Source: a bacterium
GTDB lineage: Bacteria > Sysuimicrobiota > Sysuimicrobiia > Sysuimicrobiales > Segetimicrobiaceae
DNA: 64,000 bases
Assembly (NCBI GenBank): GCA_035307765.1
Contig: DATGHU010000005.1
Location: 118,446-182,445, forward strand
Direction of reading: 5' to 3'
Below are positions 53,720 to 61,503 of the stretch, piece after piece. The notes beneath the pieces were generated by a model that was not told the DNA's origin, made no database searches, and worked only from the letters and a program-made list of their open reading frames with translations. The translations under genes and the position numbers were made by a program. The stretch's first letter is position 1. Every line of letters begins with the position of its first letter.

Positions 53720-54068
53720 TCTCTCTTCGCCGACTTGAAACAAGCTCTGTGGTGGCCCTCGCTGGACTTGGAGGAAAGTTTCGGAAACGCTGGTGCCGGG
53801 AAGGGGGATTTTTGCGTTTCCGAAAGCCCGATTGCGATTGGATGGTAGCCTGATGTCCGGTACCAGGAGGGCTACCACCGCTGCCTCAACCGTCAGGACC
53901 AAAAGCCTCATGCCTGTACTCGCTTTCGAGCATGAGATCGTACTCGCATCGCTTTGAAAGCGGATCGGGGCCTCCGCCACCTAAGCGTTCGGGATCCCAC
54001 CCCCGAAAGGCGGGCTACATACGGTGGTCCTGAGCTGATGGGGCCTTCAGGATTGTCCCACTCTGACC
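53720..54068. other. Gene-free stretch with inverted repeat
   Basis: About 350 bp without a supported gene, between the ABM terminator and the DUF1905 stop. It contains the 12-bp inverted repeat listed separately. Confidence 0.35.
53779..53825. repeat. 12-bp inverted repeat, half of it repeated at 61.9 kb
   Basis: TTTCGGAAACGC (53779-53790) and its exact complement (53814-53825) with a 23-nt spacer. The left arm and part of the spacer (GAAACGCTGRTGCCGGG) recur near 61898-61920 next to repeat copy B, where the right arm is lost. Confidence 0.55.
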
Positions 54069-54341
54069 TTACCCGATCCGCTCCTCGAGCCTTACGGTCA
54101 CACTATCACCCGCCTCTTTCCCAATGGCCTCTCGTACATCCGCCTTTACGGGCAGCATGTGTCTGCCATCCCCCATGGCCATAAACGCACTGTGGAATGG
54201 ATAGCCATTGATCGTGCCCCGCACCTTCACGAGACCCCGCGTCCCGAAAAATTTGACCGATTCAGGCCACACTACGTATGTCCACGCTCCCCTACTGCGG
54301 CCTTTTTCTAGGGTAGCTGTGAATCGTTTGATTAACCTCAT
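54069..54341 (-). CDS. DUF1905 protein
   Basis: A 90-residue DUF1905 beta-barrel-type domain: [37 protein letters not shown] and the ending VTVRLEER are characteristic. Function unknown; homologues often occur as fusions with OmdA-like domains, absent here. Start ATG 54341 follows GGGAGGGGG. A degenerate second copy lies at 58971-59132. Confidence 0.85.
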   Translation of the reverse strand: MRLIKRFTATLEKGRSRGAWTYVVWPESVKFFGTRGLVKVRGTINGYPFHSAFMAMGDGRHMLPVKADVREAIGKEAGDSVTVRLEERIG

Positions 54342-54393
54342 AACCCCCTCCCACCCCACTCTCCGCCGACAAGGCCGCTGGTTCGTTTCAAAA
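54177..54393. repeat. Duplicated DUF1905 segment, copy 1
   Basis: This 217-bp stretch, covering the N-terminal two thirds of the DUF1905 gene and its upstream region, is about 80 percent identical by eye to 58967-59183. Homology stops abruptly within the gene in the second copy. Confidence 0.6.
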
Positions 54394-54553
54394 CGGGCTT
54401 GTCCCTGTTCGTTCGGCAGTGGCGGCTCGAAGGGAACGGAAAGCCTCCGGTCATTGTTTCAAAATACCCAACGGGAGTGACTCGGGATGAGTAAAGTCTT
54501 GTGATTCCGAACAGAATCATCGAGTCCGGAAAGTATTGGCGTTACCCTTTTTC

Positions 54554-54832
54554 CTAGTCGCCCGCCCGCACATCCTGGATAACGGAGCCCTCGGGAGAAT
54601 CCATCATCACGTGCACAGTCCGTCGATTCTCCCTCGCCTCGTGCAATTGTCTCAAAATCTCATCAAACTTTCGATTTTCCCGCAGCAACGCGTAAAACCG
54701 CGCCGACTCCGAAAAGGCCACTTCCACCGAATCCTTGTCCTTTCGATCGCGTATCAGGACAACCGTCATCTGCCGGTACTCCCGCTTGTCCCGCCGCTTC
54801 GCCCCCCCCAGTTCGTTGTCTCCGGCTAGCAC
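54554..54832 (-). CDS. Small charged protein coupled to the glutaminase-like gene
   Basis: A 92-residue hydrophilic protein started by GTG 54832, seven bases before the end of the upstream stop codon, so the two genes are translated as a pair. It has strands (MTVVLIRDR, VEVAFSE, RTVHVMMD) and a central helix (ARFYALLRENRKFDEILRQL). No signal peptide and no recognised family. It could be a partner, inhibitor or immunity factor of the enzyme; this is inference from coupling only. Confidence 0.55.
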   Translation of the reverse strand: MLAGDNELGGAKRRDKREYRQMTVVLIRDRKDKDSVEVAFSESARFYALLRENRKFDEILRQLHEARENRRTVHVMMDSPEGSVIQDVRAGD

Positions 54833-55752
54833 GTGACCGACTTCTGATACGCAAGTAGTGTCGCATCTGTCGCGGTGTAGTTCGGATCCGTTGTGAACGC
54901 GGTCCAGCCGCCCGCCGGAGTGTAGGCCGATCCGGGCTGGATCGAATACAGCGACACATGGGCGTACGGGCTGCAATTCTTATTCTCCTGCGCTGCCAGC
55001 CACGTGCTAAGCAACACCGGCTTGTCGAACATCCCTGGATCGATCACCAACAGCAGCACTGCCCATCTTCCCAATCGCACTCGTACCAGTGGCGCCACGT
55101 GATACCACCACGTCACGCAACATCCGCCCCACTTGTTCGCCTGCACCGCCAGCGCATCATTTCCATACACTGCAAAGCTGAAAATCTTTTCGCAACAGTA
55201 GCGGTATTTCGTCGTGATGATCCAGCGCATCTTGTGCGCGCGTGCATAGCAGCCATCAATCACGTACTGAAACGGGATGCACGGCGACACTTGGAACGGT
55301 CCTCCCAGGCTGCACGTCTGCTTCGCGCAATAATCAAAAATCCTTTTCGCCTTCTGGTAGTTTGGGATGATCCGCCTGCACTGCCGGAAACAGCGCACTC
55401 TCCGATGATGATCAACCACATTGAAAACCGTCGGGTCAACCGATGCCACATTCAGCCGTTGAGTTTTCTCCGGCCTCTCCAACAAGGTGCGGTTCCGGTG
55501 AAATTCTTCTAACTCCCTGCGCGAGGGCTCCGCGGTCCTGTGAATCACTCCATCCCGCGTGCCAATTTGTGCCTTTACCGGCAACTTCTTCAGCAGCCCA
55601 TCCTTGAGCAGCGCGGCCGACGCCCGTCTGGCTTTCCCACTCACGGCCAGTGTGAAAATCGCCTGCTTCTCGCTAAAAAGGTACTGCGTCTCTCCCTTGA
55701 CCTTCCGTATCATAGCAAGCGTCAGGATCCCAGTCTCTTTCGTGGATGGCAT
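54826..55752 (-). CDS. Protein-glutaminase-like cysteine deamidase
   Basis: A 308-residue protein whose C-terminal half matches the protein-glutamine glutaminase fold. The Cys-His-Asp triad is Cys168 (DGCYARAHKM), His218 (YHVAPLV) and Asp238 (VIDPGMFDKPV), in the order seen in Chryseobacterium protein glutaminase. The N-terminal part (1-130) is basic and may act as a pro or binding region. There is no signal peptide. Known members deamidate glutamine side chains of proteins. It is coupled to a small downstream gene. Base composition (about 53 percent GC) is lower than in the first 40 kb. Confidence 0.7.
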   Translation of the reverse strand: MPSTKETGILTLAMIRKVKGETQYLFSEKQAIFTLAVSGKARRASAALLKDGLLKKLPVKAQIGTRDGVIHRTAEPSRRELEEFHRNRTLLERPEKTQRLNVASVDPTVFNVVDHHRRVRCFRQCRRIIPNYQKAKRIFDYCAKQTCSLGGPFQVSPCIPFQYVIDGCYARAHKMRWIITTKYRYCCEKIFSFAVYGNDALAVQANKWGGCCVTWWYHVAPLVRVRLGRWAVLLLVIDPGMFDKPVLLSTWLAAQENKNCSPYAHVSLYSIQPGSAYTPAGGWTAFTTDPNYTATDATLLAYQKSVTC

Positions 55753-56624
55753 CGCCCTACCCCCTACTCTTCACTATTGGATGCCCGTTCTATCCAGGAT
55801 TTCCGCCTGTAAAGTATCCGGATAGCGGAGAGACGCGCCCCAGCGTCGTACATCGCTCAGGACCGCGAGATGCTGCACCGATGGTCTATGCGTCGGTACT
55901 GGCACGATCCGGTCTCAGTCGCTCCTCGGGTGTGCCCATGTCTCAGCCTCTGCCTCATCCTCCAGCCTCTCGTCAAGACTTTTCGAGTTGAGGGGGGTGG
56001 GGCCCTTTGGTGTATCCGGGACAGTCAGATCTTTCTGATAGAAGGTTGGAAGATAGTGTTGACGAGTTGCGATTAAGCCCCCGCGAGGGTGTCCTGCATC
56101 GCCCTCTCGATGTCCCCCCATAATATGGGAGTGCTCATATCTGCTCTAATTCAGATGAACAGTAGAGGTTGCGTTCTGTTGGACAAAGCTCGCGCAGCAC
56201 ATCATATTGCGTCGAGAGGGTTGGCGTCTGGTTGCCGAACTCCAAGGGGATCTCCCCGGCCTGTTAGAGTGGACACGGAATTGTATAACCAATGGTCCCG
56301 GGAGGAGTCTCATATCGCACCGTACCATACCGCCGAGGTCGAGAAAGAGGGGTTGATTTTCCCACAGGAGGCCCGCGTCCTGCTTGCACCCAAGTAGCAA
56401 AGGAGCCACCGCGTCGTCACGGTCACACGGCGGTTGTACGTTGGTGCAGCGCGCGCGGGGGAAGCAGGCAAATACCGCGTTGCTTGAGAGCCGCGGCTCG
56501 AGTTGGTGCCGGCGCAATAGGGTGCAATATGCTCTGGTCTGGAAAAATCAGGGAGGGTCGGGCGAGCGCGGCGGACGAATAATACTCTCGAACCCTGGCG
56601 TTATCCACAGCTCTGGAGGATATT
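55753..56624. other. Gene-free stretch
   Basis: About 870 bp with no supported gene. Short frames on both strands have neither ribosome binding sites nor recognisable composition. Lower GC than the flanks and no internal repeats were seen. It may be decayed sequence. Confidence 0.4.
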
Positions 56625-57071
56625 GTGCCCCCCACCATCGCCTTCAAGCTGCACACGGAAGACCGACTGGCCCACATCGAGACTGCGCTCCGAGAGGCGT
56701 TGGTGAGCCTACCTGGGCTGCAGATCAACGCGCATGAAGTGGGCTTCGTTCCGGTCCTGAAACCCGACGTTTTCCACGGGATGATCACGCGAATCAACAT
56801 CGATTTCTGGGAGCGCCGCGAGCGAACGAAAGAAGGTCCTCAGGAACTCACGGCGCGCTTCGCCAAAGCATTTCAGCGCGCCGCTGGAACGGACAGACAA
56901 GGGAAACGCGATGAGACCGCCGTACGACGTCGGGAAAATGCGCTGGGTTTCGGTCTGATCGCGCGTCCCCCCCCTCTGTGCCCGCCGGGTTTGGTCTGCC
57001 CAAATCGGACCCGAGGGAGTTGCGATTCGGGGTCGTTCACTTCGTCCCCTTGGAAGACGCTGACAAGTTAG
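56625..57071 (+). CDS. Hypothetical protein, tautomerase-like N-terminus, possible frameshift
   Basis: A GTG start with GGAGG five bases upstream opens a 148-codon frame. Residues 1-95 look like a real alpha-beta protein (helix LAHIETALREALVSL, strand EVGFVPV, ITRINIDFWERRE), with some likeness to tautomerase-type small enzymes. After residue 110 the composition becomes random. A run of eight C near 56967 precedes another frame (56978-57208) of better composition, so one base may be missing or the gene is decayed. Confidence 0.4.
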   Translation: MPPTIAFKLHTEDRLAHIETALREALVSLPGLQINAHEVGFVPVLKPDVFHGMITRINIDFWERRERTKEGPQELTARFAKAFQRAAGTDRQGKRDETAVRRRENALGFGLIARPPPLCPPGLVCPNRTRGSCDSGSFTSSPWKTLTS

Positions 57072-57222
57072 TACCAGCGTCCTCGCTTCACCTCGTCGAC
57101 CAAGAGGCGTTCCGTGCCCTGCAAAACGGAACGCCCGAGGAGATCAACGGACTCTTCAACGGGAGATCGCCTACTCTGGTCACATGTATGCGTGAGGCAC
57201 GCAGATGACAAGAGGAGGGGCC

Positions 57223-57978
57223 ATGTACCAGACTGACATGTATGAAGGGATGTTTGCAGAGACCGTCACGATGCACGGCGCTGGCGGGGACGTTATCAAC
57301 GCCTACTTTGCCCGCCCCCTGGGCCCTGGCCGCTTTCCTGGCGTGGTGTTGATCCACCACCTGCCCGGCTGGGACGAGTGGTACCGCGAGGCCACGCGCA
57401 GGTTTGCACATCACGGGTATTCCGCGCTCTCTCCCAATCTTTACTTCCGCGACGGCCACGGCTCCCCTGAGGACGTCGCCGCGAAAGTGCGCGCAGCAGG
57501 CGGCGTGCCCGACGACCAGGTCGTGGGCGACGTTGGAGGAGCAATACGATTCCTGCGCTCGCTCCCCTACATCAACGGCAAAGTGGGTGTCTTCGGCACC
57601 TGTTCGGGTGGCCGACACGCGTTTCTCACGGCGTGTCGGGCGAAAGGCGTTGACGCGGTCGTGGACTGCTGGGGCGGTCGCGTAGTAATGTCTCATGAGG
57701 AACTCACGCCCAAACAGCCCGTGGCCCCAATCGACTACACCAGGGACCTCTCCTGCCCGCTCCTGGGCCTCTTTGGTGAGGAGGACAAGGGCCCCACGCC
57801 CGAACAGGTGATCCGCCATGAAGAGGAACTCAAGAAGTACGGCAAGACCTATGAGTTTCACATGTATCCCAATGCGGGCCATGGTTTCTTCTACTATGAT
57901 CGGCCGGCCTATCGGCAGCAGCAGGCGGTGGACGGCTGGGGAAAGGTTTTCGCCTTCCTTCAGAAGCACCTCGGTTGA
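57223..57978 (+). CDS. Dienelactone hydrolase family protein
   Basis: A 251-residue alpha/beta hydrolase of the dienelactone hydrolase group. Nucleophile Cys127 in GTCSGG, Asp in GEEDKGP and His in NAGHGF form the Cys-Asp-His triad. It hydrolyses dienelactone in chloroaromatic breakdown or other small esters. Start ATG 57223 has AGGAGG four bases upstream; an ATG at 57205 is less likely. The DUF6295 gene follows after 20 bp. Confidence 0.9.
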   Translation: MYQTDMYEGMFAETVTMHGAGGDVINAYFARPLGPGRFPGVVLIHHLPGWDEWYREATRRFAHHGYSALSPNLYFRDGHGSPEDVAAKVRAAGGVPDDQVVGDVGGAIRFLRSLPYINGKVGVFGTCSGGRHAFLTACRAKGVDAVVDCWGGRVVMSHEELTPKQPVAPIDYTRDLSCPLLGLFGEEDKGPTPEQVIRHEEELKKYGKTYEFHMYPNAGHGFFYYDRPAYRQQQAVDGWGKVFAFLQKHLG

Positions 57979-57998
57979 CAGCGGAGAGGAGACCGACA

Positions 57999-58283
57999 AT
58001 GTGCACCATGATCGTCAGGCAGGTGGACGTCGAGGGCAGAGGCAAGGGTGGGAGCGGGTGGTTCATCGTGCGCCAAGCCAACGTGTCCTATGACCACCCT
58101 TTCAGCCTCCCGCTGGAGCACGCTTTGAATATCGACTTTGTGAATGAGGCGCAGGGGCCGGGCGTGCGGGTCGCTGTAGAACTCACGGTGGAGTCGGCTC
58201 GCACCCTGGTTGAGACGATCCAGGCGGTGCTTAGGCGGGCCGAGGCGGGCGGATACTTGGAGGAGGGCCAGACTCATGCCTGA
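57999..58283 (+). CDS. DUF6295 protein
   Basis: A 94-residue protein beginning MCTMIVRQVDVEGRGKG, with WFIVRQANVSYDHPF and NIDFVNEA, the invariant core of DUF6295. Likely a small beta domain. Function unknown; it commonly sits beside hydrolases such as the dienelactone hydrolase here, suggesting an accessory role. GAGAGGAG precedes the ATG. Confidence 0.8.
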   Translation: MCTMIVRQVDVEGRGKGGSGWFIVRQANVSYDHPFSLPLEHALNIDFVNEAQGPGVRVAVELTVESARTLVETIQAVLRRAEAGGYLEEGQTHA

Positions 58284-58473
58284 CTTCAAGTTCCCCCCGG
58301 GCGACGGGCGAACCCGCATCCGCGGCGTCCCGCGCCCGTGCGGCTCGGACGTAACAAAACTGGGCAAGACTGAAGGGAGGTCTGAAGCGGAAATCTACAC
58401 CCCGAACTCCAACGCGATCTCCCGCACGTCTTTGGGCACCCTGGCCATGCCAGACACTTGGTCCGCGACATAG
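58276..58473 (+). CDS. Short frame after DUF6295, probably a truncated gene
   Basis: ATG 58276 with GAGGAGGG upstream overlaps the DUF6295 stop, so a third operon gene once began here. The first 25 residues (MPDFKFPPGDGRTRI) look protein-like; the rest runs into antisense remnants of another operon. Not recognised. Confidence 0.25.
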   Translation: MPDFKFPPGDGRTRIRGVPRPCGSDVTKLGKTEGRSEAEIYTPNSNAISRTSLGTLAMPDTWSAT

Positions 58474-58565
58474 TGTAGAGCGCCTGCGCGCTTCACCGGA
58501 ACGTAGTTGGCCACCGGCTTCCGGGGGGGTGGAACCGTCTCTCGAGCTCGCAGCGGATCCACCAT
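58395..58565 (-). pseudogene. RidA-like N-terminal fragment
   Basis: About 56 codons on the minus strand. PPPRKPVANYVPVKRAG..HYVADQVSG matches the start of YjgF/RidA-type proteins (deaminases of reactive enamines), then the family pattern is lost and a stop follows. It is a truncated remnant beside other fragments. Confidence 0.4.
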
Positions 58566-58602
58566 AACAAGCGGGACCAATGTCCCAGGACGAGCTGAAA
58601 TT

Positions 58603-58719
58603 TTACCTGGGTAAGATCTGGCGCTCGCTCTTTCCCAATGGGAGGATCCCCAAAATGGCATGCATCATCTCATGCCAGTACTTGCCGTTCCGCACCGCGT
58701 CGGAGCCTATCTGTTTCAT
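58603..58719 (-). pseudogene. Short 38-codon frame, gene remnant
   Basis: ATG 58719 with AGGAGG six bases upstream opens only 38 codons (MKQIGSDAVRNGKYWHEMM...). A proper ribosome binding site with such a short product suggests the start of a gene whose remainder was lost. Family unknown. Confidence 0.3.
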
Positions 58720-58970
58720 CGTTCGTCCTCCTGACTCGATTCACCAGGTACGAGCGCTCCACGGCGCCGCTTGCCGAGACCGTCTTGGGGGGCCTTCGAC
58801 GGCAATGCGCCCGTTGACAAGGACGTACGCGTAGTCGGCGATACGGAGGGCCATGTTGCCGTTCTGCTCGACGAGCACGACCGTTGTCCCTTCATCACAG
58901 ATGGCCCGGATCCGAGCGAAGATCTGCCGCTTCACGATCGGCGCCAGGCCCAGGCTCGGCTCGTCCGGCC
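58670..58970 (-). pseudogene. LivF-type ABC ATPase C-terminal fragment
   Basis: Starts abruptly inside Walker B (DEPSLGLAP) and continues with GTTVVLVEQN, the switch region of branched-chain amino acid ABC ATPases. A run of G (plus strand, 58787-58792), one base short, shifts the frame; restoring it gives a normal tail to a stop at 58670. The N-terminal two thirds, including Walker A, are gone and replaced by the DUF1905 fragment. Confidence 0.7.
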
Positions 58971-59183
58971 ATAAAAGAACTGCGGAATGGATAGCCATTG
59001 ATCGTGCCTCGCACCTTCACGAGGCCCAGAGTCCCAAAGAACCCGACCGATTCTGGCCACACTATGTATGTCCACGCTCCTTTACTGCGGTCCTTTTCTA
59101 GGGCAGCGGTGAATCACGCGCTTAATTTCATAACCCCCCCTACTCCACTCTTTGCCGACAAGGCTGCCGGTTCGTTCCAAATC
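58967..59183. repeat. Duplicated DUF1905 segment, copy 2
   Basis: Partner of 54177-54393, same orientation. Ends at the LivF junction on one side and at the IS256 insertion on the other. Confidence 0.6.
58971..59132 (-). pseudogene. DUF1905 pseudogene, truncated
   Basis: Second copy of the gene at 54069-54341. Codon 6 is TGA, and the homology ends near residue 54 ([10 protein letters not shown]) where LivF sequence begins. The upstream region is interrupted 50 bp further by the IS256 element. Confidence 0.7.
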
Positions 59184-59186
59184 AGG
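59178..59186. repeat. Left target-site duplication of the IS256 element
   Basis: CAAATCAGG directly before the left inverted repeat; the same nine bases follow the right end at 60631-60639. Confidence 0.85.
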
Positions 59187-60630
59187 GGTGATGTGTTAGA
59201 GTTCCTGTAAAAGTTGACGGCCTGGGCTACCCTACTGGTGTCGGCAAACACCAGCTCCCCGAGGGGAGCAGAAGAGGAGCCCAGACCATGCCTAGGATAG
59301 CACCGAGCCAGCAGATCCGGGAAGAGATCCACCGCCTGCTCCAGAACGGCGTGCCGGAGGGCCAGGACGTGACGGGAGTGCTGCTGCGGTTGGGGGCCCA
59401 GCGGTTGGCGCAGGAACTGCTCGAGGAAGAAGCCACGGACTTCCTCGGGCGGGACCGCTACGTCCGCCACCGCAGCCCCGACCCCCATCGCGGCTACCGG
59501 AACGGCTACGAGCCGGGGCGGGTGCGGACGGCCGAAGGGGAAATTCCGCTGCAGGTTCCCCAGGTGCGGCAGACGCCGGCCCCCTACCAGTCCCGCCTCC
59601 TCAGCTTCCTCCGCGGCCATACGGACGTCCTGGAACGGTTGGTGGCCGAGATGTACGCCCGCGGCTTGTCGACCCGGGATATCGCGGACACCTTCCGAGA
59701 CGTCACCGGGGCGTGCCTGGTGAGTGCCAGCGGGGTGAGTACGCTCACCGATCGGCTCTGGGAAGACTACGAGGCGTTCACCCAGCGCGACTTGTCCGGC
59801 TTTGCGGTGGAGTACCTATTCTTGGATGCGATCTACGAGTCGCTCCGGCCTCAGGGCGGCGGCCAGGAGGGCCTCGTGTGCGCCTGGGGTATCCTCGCGG
59901 ACGGCCAGAAAGTGTTGCTGCACCTGACGCTGGGCAATAAGGAAAGCCACGACTGCTGGCTCGGGAGGCTCCGGGACATGGTCCGCCGCGGCCTGCGCTC
60001 GCCGGTGAGCATCACCAGCGATGGAGCGCCAGGCTTGCTGCGGGCTATTCGGGAGACCTGGCCCCACAGTCTGCGGATCCGCTGCTGGGTCCATCGGATG
60101 CGAAATGTCTTGGATAAAGTGCCTGATGCGGCGCGAGCTGAGGTGAAGGCCCACTTGGTGGCACTCCGCGATGCGCCGACCCTCGAGGTGGGGCGGCAGA
60201 CCGCGACGGCGGTCCTGGCGCGCTTCGAGCGGGCCTTTCCGACGGCCATGGCCTCGCTGCGCGACGATCTCGAGGCAAGCTTGGCGCACCTGCGGCTCCC
60301 GATCGCGCATCGGAAGTGTGTGCGGAGTACGAACCTCATCGAGCGGAGCTTCGAGGAAGAACGCCGGCGCACCAAGGTCATCCCGCGCTTCTTCGATGAA
60401 CGGAGCTGTCTGAAGCTGGTGTACGCGACCCTGGTGCGCGCGAGCCGCCGGTGGCAGCGGATTCGGATCACGGATGCCGAGCGGGCACACTTGAGGCGCC
60501 TCCGGCAGCAACTCGCGATCCCCGTTCAGCAGACCACACCCGCACGACGAAAGGAGGGCAAGCGTTCAAAGGAGGCCATTGCAGCATGACCCAGGTCGGC
60601 ACATTTTTACAGGAGATCTGACACTTGACC
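59187..60630 (+). mobile_element. IS256-family insertion sequence, complete
   Basis: A 1444-bp element with 26-bp imperfect terminal inverted repeats (59187-59212 and 60605-60630; 5 mismatches, both containing TCCTGTAAAA) and one transposase gene. Flanked by 9-bp direct repeats, typical of IS256 (8-9 bp). Intact ends, repeats and gene point to a recent insertion. Confidence 0.9.
59288..60589 (+). CDS. IS256-family (mutator type) transposase
   Basis: A 433-residue DDE transposase. Catalytic residues are Asp180 (FLDAIYES), Asp245 (TSDGAPGL) and Glu352 (NLIERSFEE), with the family-specific CWVHRMRN segment between the second Asp and Glu. An N-terminal helical DNA-binding region covers about 1-110. 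It should cut and move the surrounding 1.4-kb element. The frame is complete with no stop or frameshift. Confidence 0.95.
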   Translation: MPRIAPSQQIREEIHRLLQNGVPEGQDVTGVLLRLGAQRLAQELLEEEATDFLGRDRYVRHRSPDPHRGYRNGYEPGRVRTAEGEIPLQVPQVRQTPAPYQSRLLSFLRGHTDVLERLVAEMYARGLSTRDIADTFRDVTGACLVSASGVSTLTDRLWEDYEAFTQRDLSGFAVEYLFLDAIYESLRPQGGGQEGLVCAWGILADGQKVLLHLTLGNKESHDCWLGRLRDMVRRGLRSPVSITSDGAPGLLRAIRETWPHSLRIRCWVHRMRNVLDKVPDAARAEVKAHLVALRDAPTLEVGRQTATAVLARFERAFPTAMASLRDDLEASLAHLRLPIAHRKCVRSTNLIERSFEEERRRTKVIPRFFDERSCLKLVYATLVRASRRWQRIRITDAERAHLRRLRQQLAIPVQQTTPARRKEGKRSKEAIAA

Positions 60631-60639
60631 CAAATCAGG
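60631..60639. repeat. Right target-site duplication of the IS256 element
   Basis: CAAATCAGG, identical to 59178-59186. Confidence 0.85.
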
Positions 60640-60819
60640 TTTGCGTAACTAATCGGTTTTAGTAGAGCACAGTAGGCAATCGTCGCGCTACAAGGGTGGC
60701 ATCAGCCCAGACGTCCCATGAATGTATCTCAACTGAACTAGTCCGACCCACTGCTGGGTACATAGATAGTAGTGCCCAGCGGGGAGTTGTGGGTACGCTG
60801 AAGACGATAGGAGGTACAT

Positions 60820-61503
60820 ATGCGCATACCAATGATCCTTGTACTTGCCGTCATTCTGATCCCGGCCCTTGGGCTCGCCGGGGTCGGTCAATCCCAGGCT
60901 CAAACTCTGCAAGTTTCGCCGGTCCCGATCTGGGGGCTTGTTTTGGGGACGATCATCGTCGCCGGGCTCCTCTACCTAGTAGTGCACAGCCCGGATGGTG
61001 GCTACTATCGGTATCCTTACTATGGCGAATACTACCACCATTACTACCGCCCGCAATACCGACCGTACACAGGCTTCTATCCCGCGTCCGCACCGGTCAT
61101 CATAGTCGCACCGACGATTGTCGGGGTCGTGCTTGGGGTCGTCGTCGTCAACCATCTCGAATACGTTCTGACACGTGACGCATACGGACATCTATATCGC
61201 TATCCTTACTACGGCCCCTACCGCCAGGTCTACTATCGGCCGACGTATCGACCGTACACGCGAACCTTCCAGGATGCACCGGTGCGGGAGGGTGATCGCC
61301 ACTGGGACACTGACAAGAGAAATCTTGCACCGGTCTACCAGCGGCCGCAGCGGCAGCCAACCCCAGCCTACCAGCAGCCCCAGGGGCACCCCAATCCAGG
61401 CCAAAATGGTGATCGGGGCAACTCGGGAGGATCCCGCCACCCCCAGGAGAAGTGCGGACACCCCCAGGAACAGCCCTGCTCCAACAACACACAGCATCAG
61501 TAA
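60820..61503 (+). CDS. Tyr/Pro-rich membrane-associated protein with internal duplication
   Basis: A 227-residue protein: signal peptide (1-28, ending SQAQT), a hydrophobic helix (37-55), a Tyr-rich block (YRYPYYGEYYHHYYRP..YRPYT, about 64-84), a second hydrophobic stretch (92-112), a second Tyr-rich block (YRYPYYG..YYRPTYRPYT, about 126-147), then a Gln/Pro-rich low-complexity tail. The two blocks are clearly a duplication. Probably envelope-bound. AGGAGG precedes the ATG. No enzyme motif; family not recognised. Confidence 0.65.
   Translation: MRIPMILVLAVILIPALGLAGVGQSQAQTLQVSPVPIWGLVLGTIIVAGLLYLVVHSPDGGYYRYPYYGEYYHHYYRPQYRPYTGFYPASAPVIIVAPTIVGVVLGVVVVNHLEYVLTRDAYGHLYRYPYYGPYRQVYYRPTYRPYTRTFQDAPVREGDRHWDTDKRNLAPVYQRPQRQPTPAYQQPQGHPNPGQNGDRGNSGGSRHPQEKCGHPQEQPCSNNTQHQ

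Noticed and set aside
57088-57999. A 303-codon minus-strand frame
   Set aside because: Antisense shadow of the dienelactone hydrolase gene, which has a complete catalytic triad and ribosome binding site.
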